Below are positions 1 through 7,145 of a DNA stretch of 64,000 nt, piece after piece. The position numbers and the translations under genes were made by a program. Every line of letters begins with the position of its first letter. Position 1 is the stretch's first letter. Under the pieces are notes generated by a model. The model searched no databases. It was not told the origin of the DNA and saw only the letters and a program-made list of their open reading frames with translations. This stretch comes from Helicobacteraceae bacterium (GTDB taxonomy: Bacteria > Campylobacterota > Campylobacteria > Campylobacterales > Sulfurimonadaceae), in the NCBI GenBank assembly GCA_027038835.1, contig JALWGC010000002.1, forward strand, positions 1 through 64,000, read 5' to 3'.

Positions 1-171
1 CTTCAAAAATCAAACAGTTTCAAGAGAAAAAAATCTCCTGAAAGCGTTCTTTGATATTTTATTGTTACAGGGTCATTCTTTTTTCTGTTTTTTCGCTCCG
101 TTTAAGTTATCCTTTATAGGATTGCTTGTGTTTCGATGGTAGAAGTATCGCATACTAACGTTAGCCAAGTG

Positions 172-588
172 TTAGTTGCCGTAAATCGTGATAACTATCT
201 TTCTTTTCCCGCCGTAGTCTCGATGCTCGCCGAGATATACCCCTTGCCATGTACCGAGATTGAGCTTGCCGTTGGTTACGGGGATACTCAGCGAGTTGCC
301 AAGCAAAGAGCTTTTGATGTGTGCCGGCATATCGTCGGCACCTTCGTAAGTGTGGATGTAGTAAGGCTTGTTGTCACAAATGTCGCTAAAAAACGACTCG
401 AAATCGTCTCTGACACTCGGGTCGGCATTTTCGTTGATAGTAAGACTCGCGGATGTGTGTTGCAAAAAGATGTGCGCTACGCCGGTTACGATGCCAGAAC
501 TTCGCACAATGCGTTCCACCTCATCGGTGATGAGATGAAACCCCCTTGGTTTTGGAGCGAGAATAAGCGTTTTTTGAAAAACCCCCAT
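172..588 (-). CDS. YjbQ/UPF0047 family protein
   Basis: This 138-residue protein matches the small single-domain YjbQ family. The conserved core is visible as HIFLQHTSASLTINENAD near residue 40, an acidic patch after it, and a C-terminal HRDYGGKRK segment. Members have been linked to thiamine-phosphate synthase activity in vitro, but the physiological role is not settled. The ATG follows directly on the ilvD stop codon (TAAATG), so the two genes are almost certainly cotranscribed. Length is normal for the family. Confidence 0.9.
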   Translation of the reverse strand: MGVFQKTLILAPKPRGFHLITDEVERIVRSSGIVTGVAHIFLQHTSASLTINENADPSVRDDFESFFSDICDNKPYYIHTYEGADDMPAHIKSSLLGNSLSIPVTNGKLNLGTWQGVYLGEHRDYGGKRKIVITIYGN

Positions 589-2274
589 TTAACATTCGGT
601 TTTAAGCACCGCTCCGTTGCTGGCGTTGGAAACCAAAAGTTGGTAGCGTTTGAGCCATTTCGAACTCACCGGCTGTTTGTAAGGTTTCCACGCTTTTCGC
701 CGTTTTTCTATCTCCTCTTCACTGACGTTGAGCTGCAAGATATGTGCATCGACATCGAGCTCTATTTCGTCTCCGTCTTCAATAAGCGCTATAAGCCCCC
801 CTTCTGCCGCTTCAGGGCTCACATGACCTATGCTCGCTCCTCTTGTTGCACCGCTAAAGCGCCCATCGGTTATAAGCGCCACGCTCTCTCCAAGCCCCAT
901 TCCCATGATAAGGCTCGTAGGGGCGAGCATCTCTTGCATACCCGGACCCCCTTTTGGACCTTCGTAGCGAATCACCACGACATTTCCCGCTTTTACCTTG
1001 CGATTCATAATCCCCTCTATCGCTTCTTGTTGTGAATTGAAGCAAATCGCCGTTCCTTTGAACTGTCGCATACTCGGTGCTATCCCCGCCGTTTTGACGA
1101 CGGCTCCCTCTTTGGCGAGATTTCCAAAGAGGATAGAAAGCCCCCCGACCTTGGAGTACGGGTTGGTAATTGGGTGGATAATCTGTTCATCGAGAATTTT
1201 CGCATCTTTGATGCGTTCTCCTATCGTCTCTCCGGTAACGGTCGGATTCTCAAGATACAGCAATCCACCCCGTTTGCTTATCTCATGCATCACGGCATTG
1301 ACTCCGCCGGCCTTGTTGATATCTTCCATATGTACCGTCTCGAGTGAAGGGGAGATTTTGGCGATATGTGCGACGTTGTTTGCTATATCGTTGATTTTTT
1401 CTATCGGGAAATCGACTTCCGCTTCTTTCGCGATGGCAAGCATATGCAGTACCGTGTTGGAGCTTCCCCCCATCGCCATATCGACAACAAACGCATTGTG
1501 AACCGCTTTTTCGTTGAGGATGTTTCTAATGTTGTACTCCTCTTTTTCCGCCTTTGCCATCTCCACCACTCTTTTGGCGGCTTTTTTCACCATCTCGATT
1601 CGCTCCGGTGTCATCGCAAGTACGGTACCGTTACCCGGAAGTGCTATCCCCATTGCCTCGCAAAGGGTGTTCATGGAGTTTGCGGTAAACATCCCCGAAC
1701 AGCTCCCCCCGCTTGGACACGCTTCACACTCTATCTCGTAAAGCTCTTCTTCGCTGAGGTTTCCTTCGTTGAACTCTCCGACCGCTTCGAACGCCGTCGC
1801 CAAATCGATAGGTGTTCCGTCTTTTTTATGCCCCGCAGGCATAGGACCGCCTGAGACGAAAACGGTAGGAACGTTCACACGAAGCGCACCCATAATCATC
1901 CCCGGAACGATTTTGTCGCAGTTGGGTATGCACAAAAGTGCATCGAGCTTGTGTGCGTTCATCACCGTTTCTATGCTATCGGCTATAAGCTCGCGGCTTG
2001 GCAAGCTGTAAAGCATCCCGTCGTGCCCCATCGCTATTCCGTCATCGACGCCGATGGTGTTGAACTCAAACGGCACGCCTCCGGCTTCTCTAATGGCCTC
2101 TTTAACGATGCGACCATACTCTTGGAGGAAAAAATGCCCCGGAATGATATCTATGTAACTGTTGGCTACCCCGATGAACGGTTTGTCGAAATCTTCGTCT
2201 TTAAGCCCTGTCGCTCTTAGAAGTGAGCGGTGCGGTGTTCGCTCGAACCCTTTTTTTACTGTATCGCTTCTCAT
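589..2274 (-). CDS. ilvD: dihydroxy-acid dehydratase IlvD
   Basis: IlvD dehydrates 2,3-dihydroxy acids to 2-keto acids, the third common step of isoleucine and valine synthesis, in the cytoplasm. Full length at 561 residues. Cluster-binding cysteines are visible in CIPNCDK and in the [14 protein letters not shown] segment, and the C-terminal [11 protein letters not shown] motif is intact. The start chosen is the ATG at 2274, seven bases after an AAGGA; a TTG 21 bases upstream is also in frame but has no matching ribosome-binding site. It precedes the YjbQ-family gene in the same transcript. Confidence 0.97.
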   Translation of the reverse strand: MRSDTVKKGFERTPHRSLLRATGLKDEDFDKPFIGVANSYIDIIPGHFFLQEYGRIVKEAIREAGGVPFEFNTIGVDDGIAMGHDGMLYSLPSRELIADSIETVMNAHKLDALLCIPNCDKIVPGMIMGALRVNVPTVFVSGGPMPAGHKKDGTPIDLATAFEAVGEFNEGNLSEEELYEIECEACPSGGSCSGMFTANSMNTLCEAMGIALPGNGTVLAMTPERIEMVKKAAKRVVEMAKAEKEEYNIRNILNEKAVHNAFVVDMAMGGSSNTVLHMLAIAKEAEVDFPIEKINDIANNVAHIAKISPSLETVHMEDINKAGGVNAVMHEISKRGGLLYLENPTVTGETIGERIKDAKILDEQIIHPITNPYSKVGGLSILFGNLAKEGAVVKTAGIAPSMRQFKGTAICFNSQQEAIEGIMNRKVKAGNVVVIRYEGPKGGPGMQEMLAPTSLIMGMGLGESVALITDGRFSGATRGASIGHVSPEAAEGGLIALIEDGDEIELDVDAHILQLNVSEEEIEKRRKAWKPYKQPVSSKWLKRYQLLVSNASNGAVLKTEC

Positions 2275-2355
2275 ATCTGTCCTTACTTGTTTCAATTGTT
2301 AGAATTATATCACGAAAGGAAAAATAGATTTTTTACAAAAATTTCAAAAAAACTC

Positions 2356-2384
2356 TTTACATTTAACAAAAAACAAGCTATAAT
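2356..2384 (+). promoter_or_regulatory. sigma-70 promoter of the tRNA cluster
   Basis: TTTACA at 2356-2361 and TATAAT at 2379-2384 are separated by exactly 17 bases, with an A/T-rich upstream tract. The predicted start is near 2391, about 28 bases before tRNA-Gly. It probably drives all four tRNA genes, which are closely spaced with no terminator seen between them. Confidence 0.8.
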
Positions 2385-2418
2385 TCCACCCACTTAAAAT
2401 AAGTACCTCCTTTTCAAT

Positions 2419-2493
2419 GCGGGAATAGCTCAGTGGTAGAGCACAACCTTGCCAAGGTTGGGGCCGCGGGTTCGACCCCCGTTTCCCGCTCCA
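2419..2493 (+). tRNA. tRNA-Gly (GCC)
   Basis: Cloverleaf of 75 bases with encoded CCA. The acceptor GCGGGAA pairs with TTCCCGC, the anticodon loop TTGCCAA gives GCC, and the T-loop GTTCGACCC is canonical. Confidence 0.97.
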
Positions 2494-2555
2494 TTTGAAT
2501 TTAGCAGATTATTTATTTTAAGTACCCAAGAAAACAAGATATTTGAAAACGTCTT

Positions 2556-2643
2556 GCCCGGGTGGCGAAATTGGTAGACGCAAGGGACTTAAAATCCCTC
2601 GCCCGTTTTGGGCGTGCCGGTTCAAGTCCGGCCTCGGGCACCA
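2556..2643 (+). tRNA. tRNA-Leu (UAA)
   Basis: Class II tRNA of 88 bases with encoded CCA and a long variable arm (CGCCCGTTTTGGGCG). The anticodon loop CTTAAAA gives TAA. The acceptor GCCCGGG pairs with CTCGGGC with one G-U pair. Confidence 0.97.
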
Positions 2644-2658
2644 TCGTCACCTGTGATT

Positions 2659-2732
2659 GGTGCCATCGCCAAGTGGTAAGGCCGCAGCCTGCAAAGCTGC
2701 TACCCCCGGTTCGAATCCGGGTGGCACCTCCA
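2659..2732 (+). tRNA. tRNA-Cys (GCA)
   Basis: Cloverleaf of 74 bases with encoded CCA. The anticodon stem GCAGC/GCTGC encloses CTGCAAA, giving GCA. The acceptor GGTGCCA pairs with TGGCACC, followed by discriminator T, as usual for tRNA-Cys. Confidence 0.96.
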
Positions 2733-2757
2733 CTTTTTATTGTTTTTCTCCACATAC

Positions 2758-2846
2758 GGAGGTTTGGCTGAGTTGGTCGAAAGCACCGGTTTTGAAAACC
2801 GGCGAGGGTAACACCTCCCAGGGTTCGAATCCCTGAGCCTCCACCA
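2758..2846 (+). tRNA. tRNA-Ser (UGA)
   Basis: Class II tRNA of 89 bases with encoded CCA. The anticodon loop TTTGAAA gives TGA, and a long variable arm sits around GAGGGTAACACCTC. Its 3' part, from the second half of the T-arm to CCA, is repeated at 3677, which marks this gene as the edge of a duplication or insertion. Confidence 0.97.
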
Positions 2847-2953
2847 CCTAAAAATCGTTCACTTTACACAACCAACTTTCATCTAACCATCGAATATGAC
2901 AACTTTAGTACCCTTTGTACGTATCAAAAAAGTTGTAGTAGTAACCTCAATTA
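2828..2953 (+). repeat. direct repeat, copy 1 (tRNA-Ser 3' end plus flank)
   Basis: This copy runs from AATCCCTGAGCCTCCACCA inside tRNA-Ser through the downstream flank to GTAACCT and a degraded CAATTA tail. Copy 2 is at 3677-3807. The first 60 or so bases are identical; the rest shows about eight substitutions and one or two small indels. Together the copies bracket the toxin-antitoxin pair. The 300 bases between tRNA-Ser and the antitoxin start hold only this repeat and a non-coding stretch. Confidence 0.9.
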
Positions 2954-3147
2954 TTCCAATTATTTAGGGGACACCATAGCCTCGATCTCTCCCAATAGTT
3001 GAAATTTTTTTGTGAGTGAACTGAATGAATGATATGCCGCAATGTCGGTACTTTGGAGGATTGCTTTTGAAGCGTAGTTCATTTTTTTGAACTTCGCATA
3101 ATAGAACTATGTTATACTTGCTTAGATAAAAAAGTGAGGAGCTGCTT

Positions 3148-3387
3148 ATGCAGATATCAATCGACATTCAAGACGATATCTATCAACGACTGCAAAAAGC
3201 GGGCATCGATATACAATCACGCTTCAATGAATATCTTGCGAGCCTTACTTATAAAAACTCCAAGCAGTATGAAGAAGACAAAGCCTATTTTCAACAGGCG
3301 TTGGATGAGGCAGAAAGCGGTAAAGCAAAGCTGCTTGATGAAGAGCAGTACGAAAAAGAGATGAAAGCGTTTGAAAGCTCTTTGTAA
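3148..3387 (+). CDS. antitoxin of a type II toxin-antitoxin pair
   Basis: Small acidic protein of 79 residues with an N-terminal strand (MQISIDIQDD) suited to a ribbon-helix-helix fold, followed by helices rich in E, K and Q, as in RelB/ParD-type antitoxins. It would bind its own promoter and neutralise the toxin encoded next. The start has a GAGG box eight bases upstream. Its stop overlaps the toxin start by one base (TAATG), a typical coupled arrangement. The exact antitoxin family is not certain. Confidence 0.75.
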   Translation: MQISIDIQDDIYQRLQKAGIDIQSRFNEYLASLTYKNSKQYEEDKAYFQQALDEAESGKAKLLDEEQYEKEMKAFESSL

Positions 3388-3671
3388 TGAAGATCGTAAG
3401 AAGCTCAAAGTATATTGCTACGCTTCAAGAGATAATGCGCTTTATCTCACTCGATAGTAAAAAGCGGGCTTTGGCATTTAGAAACCAGATCGATAAGCAG
3501 ATAGCAAGTCTTACCGATATGCCCTATAAGTGTAGAAAGTCGATCTACTTCGATGACGAGCAGATAAGAGACTTGATTTATAAGGGTTATACGATAGTTT
3601 ACAAAGTGGATGAGGATAAAAACCTCATCGTTATTGTCGCCATCAAAAAGCATCAAAACGACTTAGGGTAG
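3387..3671 (+). CDS. RelE/ParE-superfamily toxin
   Basis: This protein of 94 residues has the RelE/ParE layout: two N-terminal helices, then strands with KCRKSIYF, IRDLIYKGYTIVYKV and a final strand ending in KKHQND. RelE members cleave mRNA on the ribosome and ParE members poison gyrase; the sequence seen here does not separate the two. The IRDLIYKGYTIVY segment is typical of the superfamily. It is coupled to the upstream antitoxin, and its stop lies six bases before the second copy of the tRNA-Ser repeat, so the pair fills the interval between repeats. Confidence 0.8.
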   Translation: MKIVRSSKYIATLQEIMRFISLDSKKRALAFRNQIDKQIASLTDMPYKCRKSIYFDDEQIRDLIYKGYTIVYKVDEDKNLIVIVAIKKHQNDLG

Positions 3672-3676
3672 GTAGT

Positions 3677-3807
3677 AATCCCTGAGCCTCCACCACCTAA
3701 AAATCGTTCACTTTACACAACCAACTTTCATCTAACTATCGAACATGACAACTTCAGTACCATTTTTGACACATCAAAAAAGTTGTAGTAGTAACCTGAC
3801 CCCAATT
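3677..3807 (+). repeat. direct repeat, copy 2 (partial tRNA-Ser 3' end)
   Basis: Second copy of the repeat at 2828-2953. It begins at AATCCCTGAGCC, carries the last 19 bases of tRNA-Ser including CCA without the rest of the tRNA, and ends with GTAACCTGACCCCAATTA. It lies six bases after the toxin stop codon. It looks like the far attachment site of an integrated unit or the footprint of a duplication. Confidence 0.88.
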
Positions 3808-3818
3808 ACCATTATCGA

Positions 3819-4250
3819 TTACAAAAGCTCTTCCTTCATAGCTTCGCAAATATCTCCTGATGCCAATTCGCAAGCTTTCACGGTAAAACCGTCTTGGCGA
3901 TACACTTCCCCGAAAAAATCGACAAACACTTGCAAAACCGCTTCGAAAACTTCTTCGCAGACAATCTCGTCTGCGTTTCGTTTTCCTTGGCGAAAAAGGT
4001 AGTTTTCTACAAATTTGCAAATGGGGTATATCTCCAAATCGTATTCATCCTCGCTCACATGACCAATCCCCATGGGGTCATAACGATAAATCGCTACATG
4101 TATGTTTTCGTAAAGTTTTTCGCTCATAAAAAAATGGGTGTGAAAACTATCTTTATCCATACCCAGCCAAAGAGGATGCTCATCGAGTATGCTTCGTGCA
4201 CTCCTTTTGCACCATTGTTCGTACTTCAGTCTTTTCTCTTCATAATCCAC
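3819..4250 (-). CDS. hypothetical protein, 143 residues
   Basis: Not recognised. The protein is acidic and predicted mostly helical, with no signal peptide or membrane segment. Visible patches are WLGMDKDSFHTHFFMSEKLYE near the middle and a long helical C-terminal half. It is divergent from the WYL regulator gene, with about 85 A/T-rich bases between them that must hold both promoters. It starts just beyond the repeat copy at 3677, so it may mark the original chromosomal flank. Codon use resembles that of its neighbours, so it is likely expressed. Confidence 0.6.
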   Translation of the reverse strand: MDYEEKRLKYEQWCKRSARSILDEHPLWLGMDKDSFHTHFFMSEKLYENIHVAIYRYDPMGIGHVSEDEYDLEIYPICKFVENYLFRQGKRNADEIVCEEVFEAVLQVFVDFFGEVYRQDGFTVKACELASGDICEAMKEELL

Positions 4251-4334
4251 GTTTACCCTTTTGAACTTCTCGTTTTTTAAAATATTAACGAATCTACTGT
4301 AAACTACACATAAAAAAATGAAAAGTGTTTATCG

Positions 4335-5261
4335 ATGAGCAACAAAAACTACGACAAAACCCTCTCGCGTCTTATTGGCATCCTTACCAAACTCTCCGAC
4401 GGTGAGATGCCGACAACCAAAGAGCTTGCCGAAGAATTTGGCGTGAATGTACGCACGATCCAAAAGGACATCAAAGAGCGTCTTTACTACTACCCCATCA
4501 TAAAAACAAGCGATCACCGCTATACTTTCGCTTACGGTTTCTCGCTCAAACAGACCGATCTCACAAACGACGAGATGGTCTTCTTGCACTTAGCGCTCAG
4601 CCAGTTCGAGGATGTGGACGACATCGACAAGATCAAAGACAACATCTACAAAAAGATCATTCACAAAAAGTTCTACAGCCCCTACTACATCAAACAAGAG
4701 GATCTTGAAGACCTCGATGTGGACTCCCCGCTTGTCTCCCAACTCGAAGCGCTTATAGAGAACAAGGAGAGAGCCAAGATCGACTTCACAAACGAGTCCA
4801 AAGAGCTTGAACTCTACAAGATAGCGGCGTTTGACGGTTTTTGGTACCTCTTTGCCAAAGACATGGAAGCAAACAAGATCAAAACTTTCCGCTTAAGCGA
4901 TATAAAAAAGGTCCACCCCCTTGGCATCTACCACAAAACATCGAGTGATTTTATAGAGCGCTTACTCCAAAACGTGCACTCCGCCTTCTTTGAAGAGGGC
5001 AACACTTTTAAGGTGGTCGTAAAGGTTTACCCAGAGATAGCCCACTACTTCAAAAAGCGCGACTTTTTGGACTCGCAAGAGATCCAAGAGGAGCTTGGGG
5101 ATGGTTCGCTGGTGGTTTCTTTCACCGTTTCGCATGATGAAGATATAGACAACATCATCAAATCATGGCTGCCGCACATAGAGATACTCAAACCGCAAAG
5201 ATTTCGCGACAAACTCCACAATGAACTCAAAGAGTATCTCAAAAAGGTCGAAACGAACTGA
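4335..5261 (+). CDS. WYL-domain transcriptional regulator
   Basis: DNA-binding regulator of 308 residues. The N-terminal helix-turn-helix is at about residues 8-50 (KELAEEFGVNVRTIQKDI). The WYL domain follows, with the signature WYL at residues 170-172 inside FDGFWYLFAKD, then a C-terminal WCX-like domain. WYL proteins bind ligands, possibly nucleic acids or nucleotides, and are often encoded beside CRISPR and other defence loci. This gene ends 43 bases before the first small gene of the CRISPR operon and points the same way, so it is the likely local regulator, acting either as repressor or activator. No operator could be picked out by eye. Confidence 0.88.
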   Translation: MSNKNYDKTLSRLIGILTKLSDGEMPTTKELAEEFGVNVRTIQKDIKERLYYYPIIKTSDHRYTFAYGFSLKQTDLTNDEMVFLHLALSQFEDVDDIDKIKDNIYKKIIHKKFYSPYYIKQEDLEDLDVDSPLVSQLEALIENKERAKIDFTNESKELELYKIAAFDGFWYLFAKDMEANKIKTFRLSDIKKVHPLGIYHKTSSDFIERLLQNVHSAFFEEGNTFKVVVKVYPEIAHYFKKRDFLDSQEIQEELGDGSLVVSFTVSHDEDIDNIIKSWLPHIEILKPQRFRDKLHNELKEYLKKVETN

Positions 5262-5304
5262 CGTCTTCGCCGAGAAAGAGTAAACTACCGTCAAAGGAGC
5301 GAAA

Positions 5305-5412
5305 ATGTACACACTCAACTGCATAGACTGCGGCTACACATGGCAAAGCGAAAGTGCCGACTGGTGCGAATGCCCGATGTGCGCTTCAAAAGATATCGTG
5401 GTGGTGGCATAA
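5305..5412 (+). CDS. 35-residue zinc-ribbon-like microprotein
   Basis: An open frame of 35 codons with a good ribosome-binding site (AAAGGAG, eight bases before the ATG). The translation has two CxxC pairs, CIDC at residues 6-9 and CPMC at 23-26, plus C21, and reads like a rubredoxin or zinc-ribbon knuckle with W13 and W20 between. It sits three bases before the csx20 start and in the same orientation, so it belongs to the CRISPR operon. Function is unknown; a small zinc-binding accessory protein is an inference from the cysteine pattern only. Confidence 0.6.
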   Translation: MYTLNCIDCGYTWQSESADWCECPMCASKDIVVVA

Positions 5413-5415
5413 GTT

Positions 5416-5802
5416 ATGAAAAAGATGATACTCTTTTTTTCACATCACTTGACTGAGGCACAAATAGAGGATGCACAAAAAAACTACGCCATAGAGGAGT
5501 TTGTCTCTTTGCCAAAAGAGCTGCAGCCTCTTTGGAGTCAGATAGATCCAGATATCCCGACATTAAAAGAGGGGCTCAAGCCTTTGTTCGATTTTTTGAA
5601 GACAGAGGCGAAAAAAGGGGACTATGCCCTTATACAGGGGGATTTTGGAGCGGTGTATCTGATGGTGAACTATGCCAAAGAGTTAGGTGTCATTCCCGTG
5701 TATGCGACGACGAAAAGAGAGGCGGTCGAGTATATCGACGAAAACGGCAAGCTGGTAAAAAAGTCGGTATTTGAACATAGGAGGTTTAGAGAGTATGAGT
5801 GA
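5416..5802 (+). CDS. csx20: Csx20-family CRISPR-associated protein
   Basis: The 128 residues match my recollection of the Csx20 family: MILFFSHHLTEAQIEDA at the N-terminus, FVSLPKELQPLWSQI, and the conserved GDYALIQGDFGAVYLMV followed by GVIPVYATTKRE. Csx20 has been proposed from comparative genomics to be a ring nuclease, that is, an enzyme that degrades cyclic oligoadenylate and switches off type III CRISPR signalling. That role is known for other families and is inferred here. Its stop overlaps the start of the membrane-protein gene, so a possible degrader and a possible sensor of the same messenger would be translated together. Confidence 0.75.
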   Translation: MKKMILFFSHHLTEAQIEDAQKNYAIEEFVSLPKELQPLWSQIDPDIPTLKEGLKPLFDFLKTEAKKGDYALIQGDFGAVYLMVNYAKELGVIPVYATTKREAVEYIDENGKLVKKSVFEHRRFREYE

Positions 5803-6424
5803 GTTTTTGAAGGCTTGGTGGCCAATTATTATCTACTTTATATTGGTGATTTTTGGATTTGGAGTAATGTTCTTTGAAAATGAAACTAATACAGTTTATA
5901 AGATTTTAACTGCTTTAGATACTGCATCAGCAATTGCTCTTGCAGTTTTGGCTGGAATCGCCTATTATCAATACTCCAAAGAAAAAAGTAAGCATCAAAA
6001 ATATTTAAAAGATATAGAAAAATCAAAAAACACGATTGGGAATGACGGTGCTGTTTTAATAAGCTTTGGAGGTAAAAAAAATGTCTTAAACGATATGAAA
6101 AATTTTGTAAAAAATAATTTAAAAATAGAAGAAGATCTAATTATAGAAAAAAGGTTTGGAGATGAAAATGGAATTGTAAAAGAAGAAGATTTAGCAAGAT
6201 TAGAAGATTTTTTAGAAAATGAAGTAATGAATAGATTGACCTATGTAGATAATATACATCTTCTTTATGGGGTTGTAGGCATTGGTGCATATGTTTGCGC
6301 TGATGTATTAAGTAATTGGAAAAATATTTATGTATATCATTACAATAATAACTATGAATTATGGTACACAGACAGAAAACATAGAAAGAAAATAGATGCT
6401 GACCTACACCAAACAAACCTATAA
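5795..6424 (+). CDS. two-TM protein with a C-terminal CARF/SAVED-like domain, candidate CRISPR effector
   Basis: The start chosen is the ATG at 5795, ten bases after AGGAGG; an upstream in-frame TTG at 5771 is less likely. The protein is 209 residues. Two hydrophobic helices lie at about 8-27 and 36-59, then a charged linker and a soluble domain from about 80. That domain begins with a strand (GAVLISFGG) and ends with GVVGIGAYVCADVLSNWKN plus a strand YVYHY, a pattern that recalls nucleotide-sensing CARF/SAVED folds. Size and topology resemble the membrane effector Csx23 and TM-CARF proteins. No nuclease motif is visible. The gene is more A/T-rich than cas genes around it. It lies between csx20 and cas6, so a messenger-gated membrane effector is a reasonable inference. 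Confidence 0.6.
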   Translation: MSEFLKAWWPIIIYFILVIFGFGVMFFENETNTVYKILTALDTASAIALAVLAGIAYYQYSKEKSKHQKYLKDIEKSKNTIGNDGAVLISFGGKKNVLNDMKNFVKNNLKIEEDLIIEKRFGDENGIVKEEDLARLEDFLENEVMNRLTYVDNIHLLYGVVGIGAYVCADVLSNWKNIYVYHYNNNYELWYTDRKHRKKIDADLHQTNL

Positions 6425-7145
6425 CATAAAAGCGAAAAAACCCTACCTCTTTATAGGCTCCAAGATCCGCGGTGCCTTTGGCTATGCGCTCAAAGAGGAG
6501 GTTTGCATCAACCCTTCCTTTGAGTGCAAAGGGTGTTTTGCCGCTAAAGAGTGCCTCTTTTACAAACTATACGAGATGCAAAATACGACACACCCCTATA
6601 GGCTTGATTTTAAACTCCATTCCAAAAAGTACAAATTTTCTCTTTTGCTCTTTGGTGAGTTGCAAAAACACAAAGAGACGATGTACAAAGCGATGATAAA
6701 TGCACTCAGAAACTACAAAGAGGTGACATTCAAAGAGAAGCGCAAAAAACTCAAGATCAAAAACACCCCTTTAGTTGTCAAGATAGAGTTTCTCACTCCG
6801 CTGCGTATCAAAAAGAACAACCGCTTCGCGGTGGATGATATAGATTTGCTTGACATTCTGCTCTCCATCCACCGAAGAAGCGCGGCACTTCAGGGCAAAA
6901 AGCTTGAAAAACTGCATATAGACAAAAGCTATAAAACGGTCTCAAAGCATCTTTACTTCCAAGACCTGACACGACGCAGCAACAAACAAAATACAAAGAT
7001 GAACTTAGGAGGACTTATGGGGGAGATGGTTGTAAGCGACATAGACAAGAAGATATACGAACTTCTAAAAACAGGCGAGATCATAGGGGTAGGCAAAAGC
7101 ACCGTTTTTGGTCTTGGCAAAATCAAAATCGAGGAGATAGCATAG
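6396..7145 (+). CDS. cas6: Cas6-family CRISPR RNA endonuclease
   Basis: Cas6 cuts the CRISPR precursor RNA within each repeat. The 249-residue protein has the layout of the Cas6 C-terminal-domain family: an N-terminal RGAFGYALKE segment, a cysteine cluster CKGCFAAKEC followed by LFYKLYE, and the glycine-rich end GVGKSTVFGLGKI near residues 232-244. It overlaps the upstream membrane-protein gene by 29 bases and stops just before cas10. A small CCC/GGG stem in the array repeat, followed by ATTAAAAC, is a plausible substrate. The catalytic histidine was not assigned. Confidence 0.8.
   Translation: MLTYTKQTYNIKAKKPYLFIGSKIRGAFGYALKEEVCINPSFECKGCFAAKECLFYKLYEMQNTTHPYRLDFKLHSKKYKFSLLLFGELQKHKETMYKAMINALRNYKEVTFKEKRKKLKIKNTPLVVKIEFLTPLRIKKNNRFAVDDIDLLDILLSIHRRSAALQGKKLEKLHIDKSYKTVSKHLYFQDLTRRSNKQNTKMNLGGLMGEMVVSDIDKKIYELLKTGEIIGVGKSTVFGLGKIKIEEIA

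Noticed and set aside
136-1035. Plus-strand open frame of 299 residues
   Set aside because: It is antisense to the YjbQ-family gene and ilvD, both of which are clearly conserved on the other strand.
2513-2771. Open frames on both strands across the tRNA cluster
   Set aside because: They translate tRNA genes (Leu and Cys) and their spacers; the tRNA structures explain the sequence fully.
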